A program made the translations under genes and the position numbers. A stretch of 64,000 bases of DNA from Mucilaginibacter gracilis (GTDB lineage: Bacteria > Bacteroidota > Bacteroidia > Sphingobacteriales > Sphingobacteriaceae), in the NCBI RefSeq assembly GCF_003633615.1, contig NZ_RBKU01000001.1, positions 5,518,001 through 5,582,000 on the forward strand. Direction: 5' to 3'. The notes beneath the pieces are model-generated. The model did no database searches, was not told where the DNA came from, and saw only the letters and a list, made by a program, of their open reading frames with translations. Position 1 is the first letter of the stretch. Every line of letters begins with the position of its first letter. Shown here one piece after another: positions 24,092 to 32,251 of this stretch.

Positions 24092-26059
24092 TTAATTAAG
24101 CAAATATTTAATGCCGCCGTAAGCGTTAAACCCTCGGGTGCTATAGCCAATCCAGTCGGTATATTTTACATTAAATACGTTGTTTAAATCAACAAACAAG
24201 CTTAGGTTTTTGGTGGCACTGGCCTGTACATGTACATCAAACAGGTTGTAAGCCTTTAAACCTTCAACACGCGAGTATGGCGCAACATCTAAAAAACGGG
24301 TGTCGCTGCGTTCGCCGGTATATTTGTAATTTACCCCAACCGATAATGCTTTAATAAGCTGGTAACTTACATTGCCACCATAAGTATTGCGAGGGCGGCG
24401 CAGCAGGTTGTGCGTATCAACACCTTTGGTATCGGTTTGTGTACCGGTTACGTATGCCGCGTAGGCCGAAGCTGTAAAATCGTTTTTACGGTACTTCAGT
24501 TCGCTTTCAAAACCTTGGTCGTCTTCCAAATTGCCATTTTGGTAGGTTGATTTATAGGAAGCATCGGTGTAAAAATAAATTACATTGGTGGTTTTGCGTT
24601 TGTAAAATACGGTGTTGAACGATAATGCCTTGGTAATATCCCAATCAAAACCCGCCTCGTAGCTTGTTGTAGTTTCGGGCTTTAAGTCGCTGTTTCGGTA
24701 TTGCGAGTATAACTGGTATAACGATGGTGCTTTGTAAGCCGAAGCAACGGTAATAAATACTTTAAGTTGGTTGGCAATAATAACCGAGGGATTAACGGTA
24801 TAAGTTAAATTGTTGCCATACTTACTATGACGATTATAACGCCCACCCAACTCCATGTGAAATATATCCGATTTGAAAAACAGCGAGGTATACGCACTGC
24901 TGATGTTGTTATTGCCACTAATATAGCTATCAACAGGTTTAGGGTGGTAATAAGCCTGTTCGTACAAACTGTATTGGCCGGTGTTGCTGTACTTAAAGCT
25001 GCCGCCGCTGGTAATATCAAAATACTCGCCCAAAGCCTGGTTTAAAACAACCTCGGCATTGGTTATGCGGCCTATGTTTTGCGTTACCGAATGGGTAGAA
25101 TCGTTATCGGGAGGTGAATTGTAAAAATTGTTCCAAACGGTATTTTGGCTTACGTTAAACAGTAACGAGCCTTTGGGCAATACCAATTTGGCCCCTAAGC
25201 CACCAAATAAAAACAGATTGTTGTAGTTGTAATCTTTATCGTCTTTAAAAGCACCATAAGGTAAATCGCCGGTGTTTGCCGATAGTTGAAAATTACCGTT
25301 AAGCGTAAATTTGTTTGATAGGTATTGGTTGAGGTTTAAACTAAGGGACTGTTGCAGGTAACCGTCTTTTTTAAAGCCCATTTTGCCCGTAGTATCGGTA
25401 GCAGCGGCAAACCCATCCGACCGTAAATTGGAAAAATTAAGCGAGATGCCTGTTTTGTTTAGCCTTCCGTTTAAACCAATGCTTCCCTTAAAGGTATTGT
25501 AACTACCGCCGCTAAACTGCACATCGCCAACCAGATCCTGATTTTGAGGGTGCTTAGTAATGATATTAATAACACCCGCCACGGCATCCGAGCCGTATAG
25601 CGTGGAGCCACTGCCCTTCAAAATTTCGATGTGGTCTATCTGGTCTAACGAAAAAGCGTTCAGATCGTAACTGCCATCAATTGATGATGCGTTGTTTACC
25701 GGGAAGCCATCAATGAGGATGAGCGTATTGCCCGTAGTTGCACCCCGCAAAAAAACCGACGAGCTGATGCCGATGTTGTTTTGCGCTCCCGAAAAGGTGA
25801 TGCCTGCAACGGTGTTTAACAACTGCGGCAGCGTTTTACCTTGCGAACGGTTAATTTCCTGGCTGCTGATAACGGTTACCACGCGGCCAATGTCGCTCAG
25901 TTTTTTTGCCGACCGGCTGGCGGTTACCACTACTTCGTTAAGATGGGTAACGGTGTCTTTTTTTGTGTTTTGTGCGCTTTGCGCCAGGCCTGCCGTTGTT
26001 AGCAGTGCCAGTTGTGCAAGCCCCAGGCCTGCAGCAACTACTACGAATTTTTTTTTCAT
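24092..26059 (-). CDS. btuB: TonB-dependent vitamin B12 receptor
   Basis: A 655-residue outer-membrane receptor importing cobalamin with TonB energy. Signal peptide residues 1-26; TonB-box-like TVTHLNEVVVTASRSAKK; plug with LPQLLNTVAGI, VFLRGATTGNTLILIDGFPV and ILKGSGSTLYGSDAVAGVINIITK; then a 22-strand barrel ending LNNVFNVKYTDWIGYSTRGFNAYGGIKYLLN. I use the second ATG (26059), just before MKKKFVVVAAG; the one 69 bases upstream would give a non-signal N-terminus. A cobalamin riboswitch upstream supports the substrate assignment strongly. Confidence 0.95.
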   Translation of the reverse strand: MKKKFVVVAAGLGLAQLALLTTAGLAQSAQNTKKDTVTHLNEVVVTASRSAKKLSDIGRVVTVISSQEINRSQGKTLPQLLNTVAGITFSGAQNNIGISSSVFLRGATTGNTLILIDGFPVNNASSIDGSYDLNAFSLDQIDHIEILKGSGSTLYGSDAVAGVINIITKHPQNQDLVGDVQFSGGSYNTFKGSIGLNGRLNKTGISLNFSNLRSDGFAAATDTTGKMGFKKDGYLQQSLSLNLNQYLSNKFTLNGNFQLSANTGDLPYGAFKDDKDYNYNNLFLFGGLGAKLVLPKGSLLFNVSQNTVWNNFYNSPPDNDSTHSVTQNIGRITNAEVVLNQALGEYFDITSGGSFKYSNTGQYSLYEQAYYHPKPVDSYISGNNNISSAYTSLFFKSDIFHMELGGRYNRHSKYGNNLTYTVNPSVIIANQLKVFITVASAYKAPSLYQLYSQYRNSDLKPETTTSYEAGFDWDITKALSFNTVFYKRKTTNVIYFYTDASYKSTYQNGNLEDDQGFESELKYRKNDFTASAYAAYVTGTQTDTKGVDTHNLLRRPRNTYGGNVSYQLIKALSVGVNYKYTGERSDTRFLDVAPYSRVEGLKAYNLFDVHVQASATKNLSLFVDLNNVFNVKYTDWIGYSTRGFNAYGGIKYLLN

Positions 26060-26176
26060 GTTGTTGTGAGTTTTTCTCCCACAGCATACCGAAAACGAAG
26101 AATTAGGAATGGAATACACCCCGTGCACAGGGCATTCACACTCAAGCTTCTATCCCCGAAAGCTATGAATAATTAA

Positions 26177-26380
26177 ATGCTTATGGCAGGTATTCTGGCT
26201 CGTCCTAACGTTAAGGTCTTCCCATTTGCCTTGCGGCGCACAGTGACTTTTTTTTCTTAACTAAGCCCCAAATTTTAGTTAGCGGGGCCCGGACTTACAG
26301 CTGCGGGACAGCTCCGGATTTACACCGGATTCCCTTTTAATCCCCTACAGTCATTAACAGTAAGGAAACCGAAAGCGCTG
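26177..26380 (-). promoter_or_regulatory. Cobalamin riboswitch
   Basis: The minus strand shows the adenosylcobalamin aptamer: AATCCGGTGTAAATCCGG, GCTGTCCCGCAGCTGTAAG, and the B12 box GCCAGAATACCTGCC (26185-26199). Between the aptamer and the btuB start lie ~118 bases with two hairpin candidates (AGCTTTC..GAAGCT and GAATGCCC..GGGGTGTATTC) that could form the expression platform. It would repress btuB and the DUF6580-type gene when B12 is plentiful. Confidence 0.95.
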
Positions 26381-26523
26381 CAAAATTAGGATAAGATTTG
26401 ATAAACTTGAAAAGAGTTATAAATTATCTATTTTTAGAGAACGTTTAAAAGACCAAACGCGACGTAATTGCATTAGTAAAATGCTGTAGTATGCAAAAGT
26501 AACAGCCTTTTAAAAGATAGAAG

Positions 26524-26673
26524 CTTTTTATTCCCTCCTCGGGGAGGGGTGCGTTGGGTTGTGAAGTGGCAGGGAGGGGTTTATTCGCCATGCTCTCGCA
26601 TAAGCCCCTCCCTGCACCTCCCGTGGCGAGGGAATCGCGCGGGCCCAATGCATTAAACCTATGCTCTATTTTT
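26524..26673 (+). repeat. Dispersed ~130-bp GC palindrome, copy C
   Basis: Forward-orientation copy with outer arms TTCCCTC / GAGGGAA, inner GGCAGGGAGGGGTTTAT / ATAAGCCCCTCCCTGC, and an extended 3' tag CGGGCCCAATGCATTAAACC plus CTCTATTTTT that is shared with the tandem copies near 31.5-31.9 kb. The flanking bases to 26758 are non-coding. Confidence 0.85.
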
Positions 26674-26758
26674 CACATTACTAGTGCAATAACGCTGATT
26701 GATGCTTTTTCGGTTACCTGATAACAAACAAAACCATAGCTTTATACTCACACCCACA

Positions 26759-27340
26759 ATGAAAAAAATTACGTTCCTGTTCATGCTATCCGTTTGGGGT
26801 AGTATTGCCGCTTATTCGCAGTCTAAAAATAGCATAACGGTTGTATACGGCTTTGCCGCCAACAGCATGTACAGCAGTAAACAAAAGGCCGACGGTGGCT
26901 ATCAGGATGGTAACTCAAACCTGTTTGGCCTAACTTATACCCGCCAGGTTAACCGCGTGCTTGGTTTTGAAACAGGGGTTGTTTATTCAATTAACCACAT
27001 GCAGTACAACAGCTTGCAGCCGGGTATAGCACAGCCCAGCCAAAATGCCGATCTGGGTTTGCTTACCATACCCTTTGTAGCCAGGGCCACTTTTTGGAAG
27101 TACTTTTTTGCCGACGCAGGTTTAACCCTTGATTTTGAAACCAGCAACAGCATGGTGGCACAGGCAAAACAAACCGGGCTGGGTTACCAATTAGGCATTG
27201 GTGCGCAGGTTAACATGGGCAAAATAAGTTTATTGGTTTCGCCGTTTTTGCAACAACACGCCGTTGCACATTTTAGCGGGCGCACGCCTTATTCGTTACT
27301 AAACGCCGGCGTTAGGTTTGGCGTTGGTTATAATTTTTAA
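26759..27340 (+). CDS. Secreted outer-membrane beta-barrel-like protein
   Basis: A 193-residue exported protein (signal peptide MKKITFLFMLSVWGSIAAYSQ). Alternating strands with glycine-aromatic endings (VLGFETGVVYSINHM, LLTIPFVARATFWKYFFADAGLTLDF, LLNAGVRFGVGYNF) suggest an 8-stranded barrel like the PorT/OmpA-fold proteins of this phylum. I choose the ATG at 26759 that begins the signal peptide; an ATG 60 bases upstream adds a non-signal stretch. It lies 2 bases before the serine hydrolase gene, so the two form an operon. Exact role unknown. Confidence 0.78.
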   Translation: MKKITFLFMLSVWGSIAAYSQSKNSITVVYGFAANSMYSSKQKADGGYQDGNSNLFGLTYTRQVNRVLGFETGVVYSINHMQYNSLQPGIAQPSQNADLGLLTIPFVARATFWKYFFADAGLTLDFETSNSMVAQAKQTGLGYQLGIGAQVNMGKISLLVSPFLQQHAVAHFSGRTPYSLLNAGVRFGVGYNF

Positions 27341-27342
27341 GC

Positions 27343-28593
27343 ATGAAAAAATTACTGATACCCGTTTTGGTGCTGCTTTCCTTATCGGCGAAAGCCCAGC
27401 AGCCCGATACCGTTTTTTTAAAAACGATGCTGCAAAGCCATCCCGAGTTATTTTTGGGGATATTAAACCATCCCACTCAAAACGAGGTGCAAATACTTTA
27501 CACCCAAATAAACCGCGATGCGCAAAACAAACCGCATTTTAAAAGTTACAGCTATAGGCTAAACCCCAGGCGTTACTTTTACCCCGCCAGCACCGTAAAG
27601 CTGCCTACGGCTATATTTGCGCTCGAAAAACTAAATGAGTTAAAAATTGCCGGGCTTAACAGCCAAAGCACCATGATAACCGATAGTGCCTTTGCGGGGC
27701 AAACCCAGGTTTTAACGGATACATCATCAACAACTGGCCTGCCAAGCATCCAAAACTACATTAAAAAAATACTGCTGGTTAGCGATAACGATGCCTTTAA
27801 CCGCCTGTACGAATTTGTTGGCCGTGCCCAAATTAACACCAAACTAAAAAAGTACGGCCTTACCCAAACCCGCATTGTTAACCGCCTTGCCGTTGGCGAT
27901 AAAGGCGAAAGCGCGAAGCACACCAACCCCATTAATTTTTACAATGGCCATAAACTGGTTTATACCAAACCCGCCCTGTATGATTCGGCGGAATACCCCA
28001 TAACGATGACTAATTTGCTGCAAGGCAAAGGGTACATGGATAGCCACGATAAACTGGTAATGCAACCTTTTGATTTTACCAGCAACAACATTTACACTAT
28101 TACCAACCAGCAAATGGTATTGCGGCGACTACTTTTCCCCGAAAGTTTTGAGCCATCCCAACGCTTTAACCTTACCCCTGCCGATTACCGGTTGTTGTAT
28201 CGCTACATGAGCACCTTCCCTACCGAAAGCCACCACCCTACTTACAGCAGACCTGGTTATTACCCCGCCTATTGCAAGTTTTTGTTTTACGGTGCCGATA
28301 GCGCAGCAACAATAAACCCCAACATCAGGATATTTAATAAAGTGGGCGATTCGTATGGCTACGATATTGATAACGCCTACATTATTGATACTCAAAACAA
28401 GGTTGAGTTTATGCTCACCGCCGTAATACAATCAAACGAAGACGGTATTTATAACGACAACAAGTACGAGTACACAACCGTATGCCTGCCGTTTTTAAAA
28501 AACCTGGGCCAGTTAATTTACAATTACGAACTGCAACGCCCCAAAAAACATTTACCCAATTTGCAAAAGTTTATTTTTGATTATAAGGAGTAA
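27343..28593 (+). CDS. Secreted serine hydrolase of the class A beta-lactamase fold
   Basis: A 416-residue periplasmic protein (signal peptide ending SLSAKAQ). It carries the active-site S83-T-V-K86, the second element S147-D-N149 and a K-x-G-like FNKVGDS near the C-terminus, as in class A beta-lactamases and related penicillin-interacting hydrolases. It is longer than typical class A enzymes (~290 aa) and lacks a clear omega-loop ExxLN, so beta-lactam hydrolysis is not assured; peptidoglycan-peptide or ester hydrolysis is equally possible. It follows a barrel-like protein gene by 2 bases. A 57-bp palindrome comes directly after it. Confidence 0.82.
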   Translation: MKKLLIPVLVLLSLSAKAQQPDTVFLKTMLQSHPELFLGILNHPTQNEVQILYTQINRDAQNKPHFKSYSYRLNPRRYFYPASTVKLPTAIFALEKLNELKIAGLNSQSTMITDSAFAGQTQVLTDTSSTTGLPSIQNYIKKILLVSDNDAFNRLYEFVGRAQINTKLKKYGLTQTRIVNRLAVGDKGESAKHTNPINFYNGHKLVYTKPALYDSAEYPITMTNLLQGKGYMDSHDKLVMQPFDFTSNNIYTITNQQMVLRRLLFPESFEPSQRFNLTPADYRLLYRYMSTFPTESHHPTYSRPGYYPAYCKFLFYGADSAATINPNIRIFNKVGDSYGYDIDNAYIIDTQNKVEFMLTAVIQSNEDGIYNDNKYEYTTVCLPFLKNLGQLIYNYELQRPKKHLPNLQKFIFDYKE

Positions 28594-28601
28594 GGGCCGA
28601 T

Positions 28602-28658
28602 GTGAAGGGGCAAAGATTTGGCAACTTTTAAAAAGTTGCCAAATCTTTGCCCCTTCAC
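28602..28658. repeat. 57-bp perfect palindrome after the serine hydrolase gene
   Basis: Two 28-base perfect arms around one A; each arm begins GTGAAGGGGCAAAGATTTGG. No T-run follows. The RNA hairpin would be very stable and could block readthrough or exonucleases, but the perfection of the arms suggests recent formation. Confidence 0.85.
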
Positions 28659-28744
28659 CATAACTCTCCCTATAAATATTTTCATTTAAAGCAAACCCAT
28701 TATGGGTTTCGGGGTTAATCTATAACATAAAAAAGTTAATTGTT

Positions 28745-29566
28745 ATGGACTTTAAAACGATCAATTTAAAACTTGTTCCGGCCAATGCGGAGCAACACCC
28801 CGTAAATATAGAGCTTCCCGAACGCCTGGCTTCGGTTGCCTTGGGCACTAAAATGGCCTTTTCGGGCCTCTTTGGCGTATTCAGGCATCCTTTGCGGGGT
28901 GCTGTTAAACTGTTTGCTGGCGGCTATTTGCTGCAACGGGGCGTTACGGGCTATTGCTCGCTTTATGCAAAAATTGGTAAAATAAGTACCAGTCCGGTAA
29001 ACGTTAACATCAGGTACACATTTACTGTAAACCGCAGCCGCACCGATGTGTACAATTTTTGGCGCAGGTTAGAAAACCTGCCCCTGTTTATGAGCCATTT
29101 AGAAAACGTTACCGTTATTGACGATACCCTATCGCACTGGGAAGCCAAAATACCGGGTGGACTGGGCAATATAAGCTGGGAAGCCGAGATTGTTAACGAT
29201 GTAGAAGCCGCCGTAATAGGCTGGCACTCGCTCCCCGGTTCAACCATACAAAACGCAGGTAAGGTTGAGTTTGAGGATGCACCTGGCGGTGGCACCATTG
29301 TAAAGGTTGTAATAAGCTACCTGCCCCCCGCCGGTGGTATTGGCACAGGCATTGCAAAACTACTGAACCCGCTTTTCGAAAAAATTGTGCGTGCCGATGT
29401 TTTGAGCTTTAAAGATTATATAGAAACTATTTATACCGATGGCGACGATTTTCCGCTGGAGCCGGAGATAACCATTATTACTGTTGAAACCTTTGACGAT
29501 GAACCAGAATCGCAATTTAATTCGGCAGAAGGTAATGCCGATGAGGCAAAACAAAAAAAGGTATAA
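28745..29566 (+). CDS. SRPBCC (polyketide cyclase/dehydrase-like) family protein
   Basis: A 273-residue protein. The N-terminal third has a hydrophobic segment (ASVALGTKMAFSGLFGVFRHPL and GAVKLFAGGYLLQRGV) that may anchor it. The rest (about 95-240) is a SRPBCC domain: FTVNRSRTDVYNFWRRLENLPLFMSHLENVTV, WEAKIPGGLGNISWEAEIV, GWHSLPGSTIQNAGKVEFEDAPGGGTIVKVVISY and the long C-terminal helix. Family members bind lipid-like ligands; here the ligand is unknown. The acidic tail is low-complexity. It stands alone, with a likely promoter in the AT-rich 80 bases upstream. Confidence 0.82.
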   Translation: MDFKTINLKLVPANAEQHPVNIELPERLASVALGTKMAFSGLFGVFRHPLRGAVKLFAGGYLLQRGVTGYCSLYAKIGKISTSPVNVNIRYTFTVNRSRTDVYNFWRRLENLPLFMSHLENVTVIDDTLSHWEAKIPGGLGNISWEAEIVNDVEAAVIGWHSLPGSTIQNAGKVEFEDAPGGGTIVKVVISYLPPAGGIGTGIAKLLNPLFEKIVRADVLSFKDYIETIYTDGDDFPLEPEITIITVETFDDEPESQFNSAEGNADEAKQKKV

Positions 29567-29640
29567 CTATAAGAGTACAATGCAAGCTCTATACTGCACA
29601 GGGCGGCTTTGCATAGCCGCTCTGTGATGTATTAACTCAA

Positions 29641-30156
29641 TCATTTATCCACCATTAACACCTTAACCGTTACCAGCAATTGCCCGTAATGCCTTTGGGT
29701 ATGTTCGGCGGCGTGTACCAGCAAACCCAGCACGGTTGATGGTGTTTGCGCGCGGCCAACGCCACGTGCCTGGGTTAATGTAGCCTCATTGGTGGCAATT
29801 AGCTGTTGCAGGGCGGCATCAACCTGGTGGTTAAATGCAGCAACCAGGGCTTGTGTTAAGTTTGGTGCCTCGGCAGGCTTGCCTTCGGCGTTAAGGTAGG
29901 CCAATTGTTGTTGGGTTAACTGCTCGCCCCGGGCATAGGTAAAAAGCCTGCTCAATACCCCGCTAAGGTGTTGCAAATGGAAACCCGGCGACGCCAAACC
30001 CGCGGGCCGCTGCCAAAGTAATTCATCCGGGAAACCGGCCATTAAAAGGTTAAGTTCTTCGCGCGCTTGTAACAAGGCATGGGCAACGGGTTGCAGCAGG
30101 GCCGGTATTTGCGGCAGCGGGCCTCGCAGCCATACTTCGGGTTTAGTTTGTGGCAT
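29641..30156 (-). CDS. DinB family protein
   Basis: A 171-residue four-helix-bundle DinB/YfiT-like protein. The metal-binding histidines are seen in FHLQHLSGV and HAAEHTQRHYGQL. Such proteins are thiol-dependent metal hydrolases or transferases (bacillithiol/mycothiol class) or of unknown role. I choose the ATG at 30156 (MPQTKPEVWLRG); one 24 bases upstream is possible. It is divergent from the ferritin-like gene, with 69 bases between starts. Length is normal for the family. Confidence 0.85.
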   Translation of the reverse strand: MPQTKPEVWLRGPLPQIPALLQPVAHALLQAREELNLLMAGFPDELLWQRPAGLASPGFHLQHLSGVLSRLFTYARGEQLTQQQLAYLNAEGKPAEAPNLTQALVAAFNHQVDAALQQLIATNEATLTQARGVGRAQTPSTVLGLLVHAAEHTQRHYGQLLVTVKVLMVDK

Positions 30157-30225
30157 GTTTAATTTTTTGATGATAAACAAATGTAAAGCGCATTTGTAGT
30201 AAGTATTGAAACTAAATTTAATATT

Positions 30226-30540
30226 ATGTCATTCGACCAATACCACGAACCTGCAAACGAATTATCCGACGAAACCCGCACCTTTGCCCGTATGATTGTT
30301 TCGTTAACCGAAGAAGCCGAAGCCATTAACTGGTACGAGCAACGCATTTCGGTAGAAAAAAACAAGGATGCCAAAGCCATTATGCAAAACGCACAGCACG
30401 AGGAATTTAAACATTTTGGTATGGACCTTGAATTTTTACTGCGCCAAAAACCGGTTTGGAAAAAAACCCTGCAAGCCATATTATTTAAAGAGGGCGATAT
30501 TGTAAAGCTTGGCGAAAAAGGTGAAGAAGCATCGGAGTGA
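30226..30540 (+). CDS. Encapsulated-ferritin-like (EncFtn) protein
   Basis: A 104-residue two-helix protein matching the EncFtn ferritin-like domain. From memory of the Rhodospirillum protein, ferroxidase ligands align as E30 and E32 (LTEEAEAINWYEQR), E60 and H63 (QHEEFKHFGM), with W36 and Y37 as flanking aromatics. EncFtn forms an annular decamer that oxidises iron and delivers it to an encapsulin shell. No encapsulin gene is seen in the window, and the protein stops soon after the domain (GEKGEEASE), without the C-terminal cargo-loading tail of encapsulated members. A free iron-oxidising role, or action with a shell encoded elsewhere, is inference. Confidence 0.85.
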   Translation: MSFDQYHEPANELSDETRTFARMIVSLTEEAEAINWYEQRISVEKNKDAKAIMQNAQHEEFKHFGMDLEFLLRQKPVWKKTLQAILFKEGDIVKLGEKGEEASE

Positions 30541-30572
30541 GGCACTTAATGGCGGCTTAAAAACACTTAAAC

Positions 30573-30611
30573 GGGCGTCATTGCTTCGTACCCGCCCATC
30601 ACTTTTTTTTT
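30573..30611 (+). terminator. Probable terminator of the EncFtn-like gene
   Basis: GGGCG / CGCCC stem around a 15-base loop followed by a run of T (30603-30610). The stem is short, so confidence is moderate. Confidence 0.55.
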
Positions 30612-30740
30612 AACTCCCCTCTTGAGAGGGGGCGCGTTGAAATGTGTGGTGGCAGGGGTGTGTTATACGCCGGGCATTGCGAACATAACACACCCCTCCA
30701 CCCCTCTCAAGAGGGGAATCGCACAATCCATCGCTTTTTT
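30611..30740 (+). repeat. Palindromic element, variant copy G
   Basis: Same plan as the dispersed GC palindrome but a different subfamily: outer arms CCCCTCTTGAGAGGGG / CCCCTCTCAAGAGGGG, inner GGCAGGGGTGTGTTAT / ATAACACACCCCTCC, with CGCGTTG linker and GAATCGCACAATCC tag in equivalent places. The rest of the gap to the DUF4202 gene is non-coding. Confidence 0.75.
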
Positions 30741-30882
30741 TAACGCACTCAGAGGCCCAGACTTTAAAACACGGCAATGACGCGTTTAATTGATACGTAT
30801 ACGTTATTGGTGAATAGCATTTAAACCCACCCATAGTATTGAGCCGAAAGTGTATCTTTAACTTTTAGCGCAACACAAACCA

Positions 30883-31461
30883 ATGGATAAATTACAAAAA
30901 GCCTTTGCCCTATTTGATGCCTATAACCAGCAAGACCCATTTACTTTGGTTTGGGATGGCGTAACCTACCCGTCGGAATATTTTTATGCTATTGAGCTGT
31001 ATAACTGGATATTAAAACTTGAACCACAGGCCAGCGAAGCCGTGCTGCTGGCATCGCGCAGCCAGCACATCGGGCGGTGGACCATCCCCCGAAATACCTA
31101 TCCCGATGGTAAGGCGGGCTATTTAAACTGGCGAAGCGATTTATCAAAGTTTCATGCCCAAAAGGCTGGCGAACTGATGCTGCAAGCCGGTTACCCGGAT
31201 GATTTTATTGCCGATGTACAACGCATCATACTGAAACAAAAAATTAAGCTTGATGCCGAAGTACAACTGATGGAAAACGCGTTATGCCTTGTTTTTCTGC
31301 AATTTCAGTTCCAAAATTTCATCCAAAAACATACTGACGAAAAGCTCATCCACATCATCAAAAAAACCTGGAACAAAATGAGTCAGCCGGGCCACAGTGC
31401 CGCCCTAACCTTGCCATATAGCGAAAAGGCAGATGCGCTTTTGGGCCAGGCTTTGGGGTAA
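30883..31461 (+). CDS. DUF4202 family protein
   Basis: A 192-residue cytoplasmic protein matching the DUF4202 family (found in bacteria and fungi). Characteristic segments are AFALFDAYNQQDP, LASRSQHIGRWTIPRNTYPDGKAGYLNWRSDLSKFHA and the acidic helix VQLMENALCLVFLQFQF. The conserved His (SQHIGRW) and the H..E/D spacing suggest an HD-like metal site, but no catalytic activity is established. It stands alone between repeats. Start ATG is unambiguous. Confidence 0.85.
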   Translation: MDKLQKAFALFDAYNQQDPFTLVWDGVTYPSEYFYAIELYNWILKLEPQASEAVLLASRSQHIGRWTIPRNTYPDGKAGYLNWRSDLSKFHAQKAGELMLQAGYPDDFIADVQRIILKQKIKLDAEVQLMENALCLVFLQFQFQNFIQKHTDEKLIHIIKKTWNKMSQPGHSAALTLPYSEKADALLGQALG

Positions 31462-31480
31462 AAAGGTCGCTAAACCGTGT

Positions 31481-31978
31481 AATTGCGAGTAACGAAGCAA
31501 TCGGCCGGAGGCAATATTGGCCTTTATAGCGTAATAGCCTACCAAAAATAGAGTATAGGTTTCAAGCATTGGGCCCCGTGCGATTCCCTCCCCACGGGAG
31601 GGTGTAGGGAGGGGTTTACGCGAGAAGCATGGCGGATAAACCCCTCCCTGCCACTGCGCAACCCATTGCACCCCTCCCCGAGGAGGGAATAAAAAACACC
31701 GGCCTTTTTAAGAGGGCAATATTGGCCTTTATAGCGTAATAGCCTATCAAAAATAGAGTATAGGTTTCAAGCATTGGGCCCCGCGCGATTGCCTCCCCAC
31801 GGGAGGGTGTAGGGAGGGGTTTATACGGGAGCAAGGCGGATAAACCCCTCCCTGCCACCTCGCAACCCATTGCACCCCTCCCCGAGGAGGGAATAAAAAA
31901 CATCTGTTTTTTTAAGAGGGCAATATTGGCCTTTATGGCTGTGCGGCTTACGTGCAGTTGCCACGCTATCGCCCGCAA
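31481..31978. repeat. ATTGCGAG-type repeat split by two inserted palindromic units
   Basis: The left end ATTGCGAGTAACGAAGCAAT (31482-31501) and right end GTTGCCACGCTATCGCCCGC are the two halves of an element seen whole at 50141-50232 and 56871-56965. Between them sit two copies of the ~205-bp unit below. The whole 541-base gap between the DUF4202 and DUF1456 genes is repeat-derived; no gene is seen. Confidence 0.75.
31511..31919 (-). repeat. Tandem ~205-bp units carrying palindrome copies D and E
   Basis: Two nearly identical units (31511-31715 and 31716-31919) each start GCAATATTGGCCTTTAT, run through CAAGCATTGGGCCCC and contain one reverse-orientation GC palindrome. A third partial start (GCAATATTGGCCTTTAT) follows at 31920. 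Differences between the units are few, so the duplication is recent. Confidence 0.85.
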
Positions 31979-32002
31979 CAACAACTTGATTACTAACTAC
32001 TC

Positions 32003-32251
32003 TTACTTCCCCTCTTCTTCGGGTTCCTTTTTTTCTCTCGGGCCGCGTTTATGAATAATTAATCCGTTTAAAAAGTTGCGCAGTATTTGGTCGCCGCAGG
32101 GTTTAAAGTTGGGGTGGTCTTCGTTTCTAAAAATGGCTCCCAGTTCGGTTTTAGTGATCCGGAAATCAACCAGGGCCAATATCTCCACAATATCGGTATC
32201 GTTTAGCTTTAAGGCTACACGCAGTTTTTTCATCACATCGTTATTACTCAT
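32003..32251 (-). CDS. DUF1456 (YehS-like) protein, single-repeat form
   Basis: An 82-residue protein with one DUF1456 repeat: MSNNDVMKKLRVALKLNDTDIVEILALVDFRITKTELGAIFRNEDHPNFKPCGDQILRNFLNGLIIHKRG. The family member YehS has two such repeats in ~150 residues; here only one is present, followed by a charged tail (PREKKEPEEEGK). Function unknown. The end of the gene abuts the repeat-rich block, so loss of a second repeat by repeat insertion is possible, though single-repeat members are also found in this phylum. Confidence 0.82.
   Translation of the reverse strand: MSNNDVMKKLRVALKLNDTDIVEILALVDFRITKTELGAIFRNEDHPNFKPCGDQILRNFLNGLIIHKRGPREKKEPEEEGK

Noticed and set aside
24092..26059. Siderophore receptor instead of BtuB
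   Set aside because: The upstream cobalamin aptamer, with B12 box GCCAGAATACCTGCC, makes cobalamin the far better substrate call.
26445..26648. Short open frame over the copy C palindrome (minus strand)
   Set aside because: Its coding pattern comes from the repeat itself (CCC, GGG, GAG runs) and similar frames appear in other copies; no start context or homology is visible.
30226..30883. Encapsulin shell gene near the EncFtn-like gene
   Set aside because: The neighbouring genes encode DinB and DUF4202 proteins; nothing resembling the ~265-residue encapsulin fold is present in the window.
31511..31919. Possible CRISPR array because of repeated GC-rich units
   Set aside because: Units are ~205 bp, contain long internal palindromes and no unique 30-40-bp spacers; no cas gene is near. 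It is a tandem repeat of a palindromic element.
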